39,208 bases of DNA from an uncultured Granulosicoccaceae bacterium (lineage in GTDB: Bacteria > Pseudomonadota > Gammaproteobacteria > Granulosicoccales > Granulosicoccaceae): positions 1-39,208 of the forward strand of contig CALFCE010000399.1 of assembly GCA_937951215.1 (NCBI GenBank). The letters are read 5' to 3'. The notes beneath the pieces are model-generated. The model searched no databases and was not told the origin of the DNA. It worked only from the letters and a program-made list of their open reading frames with translations. Both the position numbers and the translations under genes were made by a program. How positions within the stretch are numbered: position 1 is the first letter of the stretch; every line of letters starts with the position of its first letter. Shown piece after piece: positions 33,562 to 39,208 of this stretch.

Positions 33562-35076
33562 CTATTGAAAGGCGGTTTCGAAGAAGCTGCGCAGCTTGCG
33601 CGAGTGGAGTTTCTCGGGGGACATGGCCGCCAGCCGGCGCAAGGCATTGATGCCTATTTCAAGATGTTGAGCGACCTGCCGGCGATAAAATTCTGATGCC
33701 ATGCCGGGTAGCTTGAGCTCCCCCTGCAGAGGTTTGTCGGACACACAAAGCAGAGTACCGTATGGCACACGTAACCTGAAGCCGTTTGCTGCAATGGTCG
33801 CGGATTCCATGTCCAGAGCGATAGCCCTGGATTGGCTTAGCCGTCGGACGGGCTCCCTCTGGTCCTGTAGCTCCCAGTTGCGATTGTCATTTGAGGCAAC
33901 CGTACCCGTGCGCATAATCTCTTTTAGATCGATGCCATCGAGGCCGGTCACCTCCGCTACTGCTGATTCCAGCGCTTGCTGTATCTCGGCCAGTGCGGGG
34001 ATAGGGACCCAGACCGGGATATCATTGTCGAGCACATGGTCTTCGCGTACGTAGGCATGAGCCAACACGTAATCGCCCAGCCGCTGGGTATTGCGCAAAC
34101 CGGCGCAGTGTCCGAGCATCAGCCATGCATGGGGGCGCAATACCGCTACGTGGTCGGTGATGGTCTTGGCATTGGAAGGCCCTACACCGATGTTAATCAG
34201 TGTGATGCCACGATTGCGTTCAGCCACAAGGTGGTATGCAGGCATTTGAGGCATTCGATCGGGCGCATCGCCGTGGGCTGGAATCTTTGCTCCCCTTGGT
34301 GTCACCACATTTCCGGGTTCAACAAAGCACTGGTATTGCACGTCCCCATCTTTTCCGTCCGCATCCGCCATCAGGGACTTGGCGTAGCGACAGAACTCAT
34401 CGATATAAAACTGGTAGTTGGTGAACAGGATAAAGTTCTGGAAGTGTTCCGTGTTGGTGGCAGAGTAATGCACCAGCCGGTGCAGCGAGTAATCGATGCG
34501 CTGTGCTGGAAAAGGTGCCAAGGGTACTGGCAGCCCGGGGATCGGATCATAGGTACCGTTAACGATGTAGTCGTTAACGTGACTAATGTCGGGTACATCA
34601 AAGCAGTCACGCAGTGATTCGATGTTATTTCCTTGCCCATCCGGATGCGAGGATGCGGTCAGGGCCTCTCCCGGTTCAAGTGCAAAGTGCAAGGGAATAG
34701 GAATGTTTGACTCGGTAATCTGAACTTCCTGGTGATGATTTTCCATTAGCAAGCTGATTTGATCGATCAGATAGCTGCGGAAGAGCAGCGGCGCGGTGAC
34801 CGTTGTTGAATAGCTGCCGGGCTGATCAACATGCCCGTACGACAACCTCGAGCGAGTGTGAGAATAGGAGAAATTCTGAAACACGATTTCCGGGTAGCAC
34901 GCTCGATGTCGCCTGGTCAATGTACCGGCATTGGCCTTTTGCAGATAGGCTTGAAACGAACTTCTGAGAAACTCAGTGTTACGGGTGTATATTTCAGTCA
35001 GATAGTCGACTGCAAGTGATGCATCTTTGAACGAACGGGTGGGGAGTTTTTCCGGGGAAAGAAAAGTCTCTGTCAT
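33562..35076 (-). CDS. amn: AMP nucleosidase
   Basis: Splits AMP into adenine and ribose 5-phosphate and so controls adenylate pools; 504 aa against 484 in E. coli. The N-terminal domain shows YPEIVFQNFSYSHTRSRLSYGHVDQPGSYSTTVT and the middle FILFTNYQFYIDEFC. The C-terminal phosphorylase-like domain has TLINIGVGPSNAKTITDHVAVLRPHAWLMLGHCAGLRNTQRLGDYVLAHAYVREDHVLD and a MESATIAANGFRLRVPYGTLLCVSDKP segment. It lies 77 bp downstream of the transporter gene on the same strand, so co-transcription with the ATP-grasp cluster is possible. Confidence 0.95.
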   Translation of the reverse strand: MTETFLSPEKLPTRSFKDASLAVDYLTEIYTRNTEFLRSSFQAYLQKANAGTLTRRHRACYPEIVFQNFSYSHTRSRLSYGHVDQPGSYSTTVTAPLLFRSYLIDQISLLMENHHQEVQITESNIPIPLHFALEPGEALTASSHPDGQGNNIESLRDCFDVPDISHVNDYIVNGTYDPIPGLPVPLAPFPAQRIDYSLHRLVHYSATNTEHFQNFILFTNYQFYIDEFCRYAKSLMADADGKDGDVQYQCFVEPGNVVTPRGAKIPAHGDAPDRMPQMPAYHLVAERNRGITLINIGVGPSNAKTITDHVAVLRPHAWLMLGHCAGLRNTQRLGDYVLAHAYVREDHVLDNDIPVWVPIPALAEIQQALESAVAEVTGLDGIDLKEIMRTGTVASNDNRNWELQDQREPVRRLSQSRAIALDMESATIAANGFRLRVPYGTLLCVSDKPLQGELKLPGMASEFYRRQVAQHLEIGINALRRLAAMSPEKLHSRKLRSFFETAFQ

Positions 35077-35153
35077 ATTCTCAACCTTTCGCGATAATTA
35101 TAGCAGTCAGGTGCCACCTTATCAATTCAAGGTTTATCAATTTATGGTTCAGT

Positions 35154-36380
35154 CTATTTCGGTTTTAGGGTTATTGCTTGATCTGTTGAACTCGTTAGCT
35201 GCTCCGTCGGACGTCGGTAGTAGAAATAGACTAGTGATGCAACAGCTGCGATTCCGTAAATTATTTGCAGGCTGAGGCGCTCATCTGCAATCAGGTAAGT
35301 CAATATGGCCAGAAGCAGAAACACGATAAAAACCGCCATTTGGGTGTAATAGCTTTTAACGATCAGATAGTGATTACCTGAGGTGGCATTGGCTATATCG
35401 AAAAATCGTTTGTTAAAAACCAGCCTGAAAAAAGACGTACAAAAAGTGATAAGCAATAATCCCGACACCATCCAGACTGCCGATGTTTCTTCTGACAGCA
35501 TTATCCTGAATGACCAGCCTGCGCAATAGAGCAGCACTGCGAGCTGAAACAGGTATGAGCCGGCAACACGATCAATCGTATTTTTTGCGGTAAAAAACAC
35601 GACACCAAACAAGGCTGCCAGCACGATCACGACAATGCCGAAACTTGCAAAGTTCTGATTGCTGATCAAGAAAAGCGAAATTGTCCACAGGTGGCTTTCG
35701 AGAAACAGAAAAAGGCCATCGATGACAAAGATGCGTCTGGAGTGCAAGGGGTCTCGGTATTGGATCAAGCTTTTCAGATCAATGGATTTCTCGTACCGAA
35801 TTTGCATGATCGGTTGCGGGTGATTGCGGTGGTAAAAGTAGAACGCCATCGCCAGCGTCAAACTCGCAGAGAGCAAGAATATCCATAGAAAATTATCCGT
35901 TTCCAGTAGTAAACCACCAAACAGGATACCGGCCTTGAGGAAAAGGCTGACAAAAATTTGCAGGTTACCGTACTGTCGTCCGGAATTGCTCGATGTCACC
36001 AGCTGCAAAAACAGGCAGCGCTGTGTGGTCCAGAAAAAGCAGTTGTAGAATCCGTTGGCAATAGCCAGCGGGACTATCATGTGATTGGTCGCGCTTGTCT
36101 GCGATGCCAGTGCGACGATCGTCAGTTCCAGAAAGAAGGTCAGCAGCAGCACGGAGATAATACTTTGGTGCCTGGCAACGTGCTCCCAGAGACGCAGGCC
36201 GATGCAAAAACTCAGACCGGAGCCTGACACAAAAAGGCAGATAACCGGTAAAGGCTGTCCCATTTGCCAAAGCCAAACAGGAATGAAGAACGGGAACAAT
36301 CCAATCAGTAGCGAGTGGGCACCCAGAAACTGGTAAAAAAACAGAAATCGGGACTTACCGTTTGTCGCCTGTTTATTCAA
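35154..36380 (-). CDS. Multi-pass membrane transporter, MFS-like
   Basis: A 408-aa integral membrane protein with about 12 hydrophobic segments. Examples are SLLIGLFPFFIPVWLW, VICLFVSGSGLSFCIGL, SIISVLLLTFFLELTIVALA, FLWIFLLSASLTLAMAFYF, FGIVVIVLAALFGVVFF and FIVFLLLAILTYLIA. A central cytoplasmic loop (RNHPQPIMQIRYEKSIDLKSL) splits two six-helix halves, as in the major facilitator superfamily. I see no substrate motif. The only in-frame start before helix 1 is TTG 36380. Upstream of it the frame is open back into the end of the ATP-grasp gene, so coupling to that gene is likely. The context suggests it exports the ligases' product. Confidence 0.75.
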   Translation of the reverse strand: MNKQATNGKSRFLFFYQFLGAHSLLIGLFPFFIPVWLWQMGQPLPVICLFVSGSGLSFCIGLRLWEHVARHQSIISVLLLTFFLELTIVALASQTSATNHMIVPLAIANGFYNCFFWTTQRCLFLQLVTSSNSGRQYGNLQIFVSLFLKAGILFGGLLLETDNFLWIFLLSASLTLAMAFYFYHRNHPQPIMQIRYEKSIDLKSLIQYRDPLHSRRIFVIDGLFLFLESHLWTISLFLISNQNFASFGIVVIVLAALFGVVFFTAKNTIDRVAGSYLFQLAVLLYCAGWSFRIMLSEETSAVWMVSGLLLITFCTSFFRLVFNKRFFDIANATSGNHYLIVKSYYTQMAVFIVFLLLAILTYLIADERLSLQIIYGIAAVASLVYFYYRRPTEQLTSSTDQAITLKPK

Positions 36381-36445
36381 GCCAGGCTGCTCATCCGGGG
36401 AATGGTCTGACCAGCCTGAGTTGCCAGCGGGGAACGAACAGGCTC

Positions 36446-37354
36446 CTAGAAGGTGTCGTTATCAACAACAGCCAGTTGCTCCATTCGCCCATAAAACCCG
36501 CTCAGATCCTCTTTGTCACCGTAGCGCGGGTAGTCATGCATCTTCATATACGGCCGTGAATTGACTTCCAGCAAGATGCACTTTTGGTCGCCATGAGGCT
36601 GCTCTATGCCGTTCTCGAAAATAACATCGACACCGAGCACATTGGCGTCGAATAGTCGAACAACTTTCTGGAACAGTTCCACGTTCTCTTGCGGCAAGGA
36701 TTTCTTGTCGATAATTTCTACCACCCCACCTGGTGCCAATGCGACGCGGTTAAAGAGATAGATTCGTTCTCCAGCAGCCGGCACGCTGGATAAATCCAGG
36801 CCTTGCTTTTTGAGGTAATTTGAAACCGCCTGACTCTTTTTTATCGGATAGATCGTTGGGTGAAGCTGCATTTCCTGTCTGATCTTGTTTTCCTGATCAA
36901 TCAAATCGTCGATTGAGTGCTGGCCGTCACCATCAATGAAAGGCGGGTAGCGCCTGATCACCGAAACGATTTCGTCTTTGGTCGTCAGCACTCGATAGTT
37001 GGCTCCCAGCAGGTATTGCTCCACCACGCTGGTAGGCCACCACACTTTAACCATCAGGGCTGCTTTCCAGAGCTCAGCATAGTTGGTTATCGGAAAATGG
37101 CTGCCGCGTGAAAAACCGCTGACGTTAGGCTTGATGACCAAAGGGAAGCCGTGCTGATCTGCAAATTTTTTGGCTGTCCAGGGATTCAGGAATATTTTTC
37201 CTTTGGCGTGCGGAACCTGGTTCTCGCTGAACATGTCGCGTGCCTGCGCCTTGGAGCGACAGCTTTTTCTGACCTGCAGCGAGTTGTAGTTGCTGCATCC
37301 ATCCATGTATTTTTTGCTGATCCATGCATACAGCCACTTTTTGGGAGAATTCAT
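36446..37354 (-). CDS. ATP-grasp ligase, cyanophycin-synthetase-like
   Basis: Predicted carboxylate-amine ligase of about 302 aa (ATG 37354; the tracked start 37366 is a GTG). Residues about 20-60 carry the SKAQARDMFSENQVPHAKG segment preceding the fold. Next come the ATP lysine in FPLVIKPNVSGFSRGSHF, VVEQYLLGANYRVLTTKDEIVSVIRRYPPFIDGDGQHSIDDLI, ERIYLFNRVALAPGGVVEI, NVLGVDVIFENG and the metal-binding LLEVNSRPYMKMHDYP. The GDGxHSIDDLI and GGV-EI pattern is close to the ATP-grasp domains of cyanophycin synthetase and GshF, but neither a second domain nor a Mur ligase domain is present. Substrates are unknown. It lies between the membrane-proximal ATP-grasp gene and the transporter. Confidence 0.82.
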   Translation of the reverse strand: MNSPKKWLYAWISKKYMDGCSNYNSLQVRKSCRSKAQARDMFSENQVPHAKGKIFLNPWTAKKFADQHGFPLVIKPNVSGFSRGSHFPITNYAELWKAALMVKVWWPTSVVEQYLLGANYRVLTTKDEIVSVIRRYPPFIDGDGQHSIDDLIDQENKIRQEMQLHPTIYPIKKSQAVSNYLKKQGLDLSSVPAAGERIYLFNRVALAPGGVVEIIDKKSLPQENVELFQKVVRLFDANVLGVDVIFENGIEQPHGDQKCILLEVNSRPYMKMHDYPRYGDKEDLSGFYGRMEQLAVVDNDTF

Positions 37355-37404
37355 TTTATGTCTCACAGGTCTGGAACGCTGGCGAAGACGTTTCTACAAC
37401 TTGG

Positions 37405-37441
37405 GGTCAGCAATAACCGCCGGTAGCAGCATTTGCTGACC
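37405..37441. repeat. Inverted repeat between the two ATP-grasp genes
   Basis: GGTCAGCAA (37405-37413) and TTGCTGACC (37433-37441) are perfect 9-bp arms with a 19-bp loop, starting 2 bp past the upstream gene's stop. No T tract follows on the minus strand. It may tune relative expression of the two ligases. Confidence 0.5.
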
Positions 37442-37443
37442 AG

Positions 37444-38289
37444 CTATAGAAAACTTCGCAATACCATGCCGATCGGGCGAGTTCTGCGGCTGTAGAGCAT
37501 CATCCTGGTGAATACCGGATGGGATGGCTGGCTGGAGGGTATAGCCCGGGTTGCACGTGCGAGAGATCGACCGACTCGCAAGATGAATTTCAGTTTGCGT
37601 TGCCAGGTATAGCTGCGGTCCAGCAGGTTGATCGGCATGGGGGTAAACAGGTTCAACTCGATAACGTGAAAGTTGCCGGCAATAAGATCCTCCAGGGAAT
37701 CTGCTCTGACGCTGAGTCTGGATTGGCCAAATTTGCCAATTTCCTTTTTATATGAGATCAGGCGTTGCAGATCGCCCAGGCTGAACTGGTGGGTAATATC
37801 GCGATAGTCCGTGTCAGCGTTATTGATGCTGTTGATCGGATACTGATCCGTTGTGTTGATGGCTTCAGTGACGGTGACAACATCAGCGTAGTCGAAGCTG
37901 GAATCGGCGAAGGTTGAGAAGATTTCAAACTCGCGCCGTTCTGTCGCGGCTTGCTGGACAATGTAAGTGGTATCTGCGGAAGCAAGTCGAAATTTTATGC
38001 GTTCGAGTGCGTGCTCGTCATCGGCACGCTCGATACCATTACCGTTTTGTCCCCATTCAGGCTTGATAAATACCGGGTAATGGCTGGTTTTGAAGTCGTC
38101 AGACAGACGTTGCTGCAGAAGCTGCCACTTGTGCGGAACCATCTTGTCTATGGCAATTTTTGAGAAAATACCTTTATCCCGCGAGAACAAGCGCGCATTG
38201 ATCTGGAAGTATTTCCATGGCGCGGTACGCAGCCGCAAACAACAAAGGATGTAGCAGCCAACGATAAGCGCAGAGATAAAACTTTTCAT
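37444..38289 (-). CDS. Second, atypical ATP-grasp protein with a hydrophobic N-terminus
   Basis: A 281-aa protein I place in the ATP-grasp fold on three segments. These are YPVFIKPEWGQNGNGIERADD (ATP lysine and glycine loop, residues about 70-90), TYIVQQAATERREFEIFSTF (strand with the adenine-contact region), and FHVIELNLFTPMPINLLD, in which ELN corresponds to the metal-binding ExN. The N-terminal stretch FISALIVGCYILCCL looks like a membrane anchor or uncleaved signal. The C-terminal about 50 residues are basic. It is only distantly similar to its neighbour, so the two probably act on different substrates or successive steps. A TATAAT on the minus strand at 38348-38343 may be its -10, without a clear -35. 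Confidence 0.65.
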   Translation of the reverse strand: MKSFISALIVGCYILCCLRLRTAPWKYFQINARLFSRDKGIFSKIAIDKMVPHKWQLLQQRLSDDFKTSHYPVFIKPEWGQNGNGIERADDEHALERIKFRLASADTTYIVQQAATERREFEIFSTFADSSFDYADVVTVTEAINTTDQYPINSINNADTDYRDITHQFSLGDLQRLISYKKEIGKFGQSRLSVRADSLEDLIAGNFHVIELNLFTPMPINLLDRSYTWQRKLKFILRVGRSLARATRAIPSSQPSHPVFTRMMLYSRRTRPIGMVLRSFL

Positions 38290-38466
38290 TTTCAGTTTAG
38301 GCTCGCGAGGCGTTAGTAGTAGACCGAACCGTTTACGGCAGAATTATAATAGGAATTCCAGTCTAAGCACGATAGAAAAATCACCTGAACCCCTCCCATT
38401 TTTATGATTTTGCTCTCAGGCACTGCTATCAGATCAGCCTTGGGGATCGCCAAGCTGAACTGAACC

Positions 38467-38691
38467 TTAAATTCCCGTTGGTTCGAGCGCTTTTCGAGTC
38501 AAATGCTGCTGGCAGCCATGAGCATTCAGACGCGGATACATGTGTTTGGTTCCCGAACTTCTATAGAGATTTTTCCACACGCTGTCCAACAGGCTGACCT
38601 GACTTTCGAACATTGAAGATTCAGGATCGAAATCTGCAGGAACTGTATGAATATAGTAAAAAAATCCATATTTGCCGAACGCGAGTAACAT
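38467..38691 (-). CDS. Small hypothetical protein after the retropepsin gene
   Basis: A 74-aa ORF whose ATG lies three bases past the stop of the protease gene (TGA ATC ATG), an arrangement that favours translational coupling. The sequence has an aromatic start (FGKYGFFYYIHTVPADFDP) and a basic end (HLTRKALEPTGI). I recognise no domain, signal peptide or precursor-peptide core. Codon use is compatible with coding. It may be a real partner of the protease or chance. Confidence 0.4.
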   Translation of the reverse strand: MLLAFGKYGFFYYIHTVPADFDPESSMFESQVSLLDSVWKNLYRSSGTKHMYPRLNAHGCQQHLTRKALEPTGI

Positions 38692-38694
38692 GAT

Positions 38695-39208
38695 TCAGGG
38701 CTCTGCAACAGTCAGCAGATCTCCGCGCTGGCTTAAATCGAAATGTCGTAAAAAGGACATCCCCAGCAACACCTGTTCGCCTCCCATGTGAGGGTTTATG
38801 TGACCTTCAACACGCTCGCGACGAAGCTCACCCAGACTGACGCTCGGGATGAGGACGCTGGACACCGTTACGGTACCGTTAGCTGTGCTGGCGAGGTGCT
38901 CACCGAGCACAGGCAAATCCAATTTTGCAGCCACTTTTGCCGGAATACTGATTCGGGTAGCCCCGGTGTCAAGCAGGAAGGTCACCGGCACGCCATCCAG
39001 CATGCCGCTGGCAACGTAATGCCCCTGGCGATCACTCTCAAGAACGACGGCTTTTCTGCCCTCATTGACGATGGTGGTGATGGAATTATTGGGATTTTCC
39101 TGTTTTTCGTACCACTTCTGGCCGAACCAGGTCAGCATCACCAGCAGCAAAACCCAGACACCTGCGATCATCCATTTGCCGGTGGCAGCCAGTTCCTGAT
39201 CAGAATTG
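38695..39208 (-). CDS. Retropepsin-like aspartic protease (TIGR02281 family), open at the right edge
   Basis: A membrane-anchored single-domain aspartic protease of clan AA. The tracked start is ATG 39171, but the frame is open to the window edge (NSDQELAATGKWM...). Relatives have a short polar stretch before the helix, so the true start is probably outside. One transmembrane helix (IAGVWVLLLVMLTWFG) is followed by GHYVASGMLDGVPVTFLLDTGATRISIPAKVAAKL with the catalytic DTG. Next are STANGTVTVSSVLIPSVSLGELRRERVEGHINPHM and the second hallmark VLLGMSFLRHFDLSQRGDLLTV. It probably acts as a dimer facing the periplasm; substrates are unknown. Confidence 0.88.
   Translation of the reverse strand, partial: NSDQELAATGKWMIAGVWVLLLVMLTWFGQKWYEKQENPNNSITTIVNEGRKAVVLESDRQGHYVASGMLDGVPVTFLLDTGATRISIPAKVAAKLDLPVLGEHLASTANGTVTVSSVLIPSVSLGELRRERVEGHINPHMGGEQVLLGMSFLRHFDLSQRGDLLTVAEP

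Noticed and set aside
33976-34617. 213-aa plus-strand ORF inside amn
   Set aside because: Antisense shadow of the AMP nucleosidase gene; no domain of its own.
36446-38691. Graspetide (RiPP) cluster with the 74-aa ORF as precursor
   Set aside because: The 74-aa ORF lacks repeated Thr/Lys/Asp/Glu core motifs, and the better ATP-grasp resembles cyanophycin synthetase rather than RiPP ligases. Kept only as a remote option.
1-39208. Prophage, IS elements, integrase or tRNA att sites
   Set aside because: No transposase, integrase, terminal inverted repeats or tRNA found. All gene blocks look like ordinary chromosomal content.

Overview
The window looks like chromosomal DNA of a mid-GC gammaproteobacterium, probably free-living and marine or environmental. 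I cannot name the genus. The main evidence is the gene order trpE-trpG-trpD-trpC / crp(vfr) / OsmC-family yhfA, which is the arrangement of Pseudomonas (trpGDC-vfr-PA0653), with crp-yhfA also adjacent in E. coli. The rplM-rpsI pair, TmcA, AMP nucleosidase and Enterobacteria-like Nudix and dGTPase proteins agree. I saw no phage, IS element, CRISPR array, tRNA or rRNA.

Layout. 1-1441 (-): class I fumarase, running off the left edge. 2.0-6.1 kb (+): trpEGDC, anthranilate to indole-glycerol phosphate. 6.3-7.5 kb: divergent crp and yhfA; crp ends at a strong intrinsic terminator. 8.0-8.9 kb (+): rplM-rpsI with a good promoter and terminator. 9.0-11.1 kb: divergent dGTPase and Nudix hydrolase. 11.4-14.9 kb: a dimethylglycine/sarcosine dehydrogenase-like flavoprotein convergent with a DUF364 protein. 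15.1-17.6 kb (+): rfbC-rfbD-rfbB for dTDP-rhamnose, without rfbA. 17.7-18.1 kb (-): DUF4442 hotdog thioesterase.

18.4-26.1 kb is the most coherent block: an RpoE/ChrR (ECF11-type) sigma/anti-sigma pair on the minus strand. Divergent from it is a four-gene operon: FAD amine-oxidase-like protein, DUF1365, cyclopropane-fatty-acid-synthase-like methyltransferase, DUF3833 lipoprotein. Beyond that is a minus-strand pair, a DUF6134-like exported protein and an SDR. I find back-to-back TGATCY-N15-SCGTAA promoters between rpoE and the operon, and a third related site before the DUF6134-SDR pair. I therefore read the block as one sigma-controlled membrane-lipid response to singlet oxygen or lipid damage, related to the Rhodobacter sigma-E / furan fatty acid system.

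26.3-29.4 kb: a ProX-type tRNA-editing protein convergent with TmcA, whose N-terminal domain continues upstream of the only ATG without any canonical start codon. 29.4-30.2 kb: a long gene-poor spacer with short tandem repeats. 30.2-31.3 kb (+): a DUF4397 lipoprotein with a (GGTE)12 stalk encoded by a 12/24-bp minisatellite. 31.4-33.4 kb (-): adhC-fghA formaldehyde detoxification. 33.6-35.1 kb (-): AMP nucleosidase. 35.2-38.3 kb (-): two different ATP-grasp ligases and a multi-pass transporter, which match no pathway I know and are the best candidate for an undescribed system. 38.5-39.2 kb (-): a retropepsin-like membrane protease, open at the right edge, followed by a small ORF.

A genome-level feature is the large number of short (12-19 bp) two- to five-copy tandem duplications, in spacers and at protein termini, at about ten separate loci.
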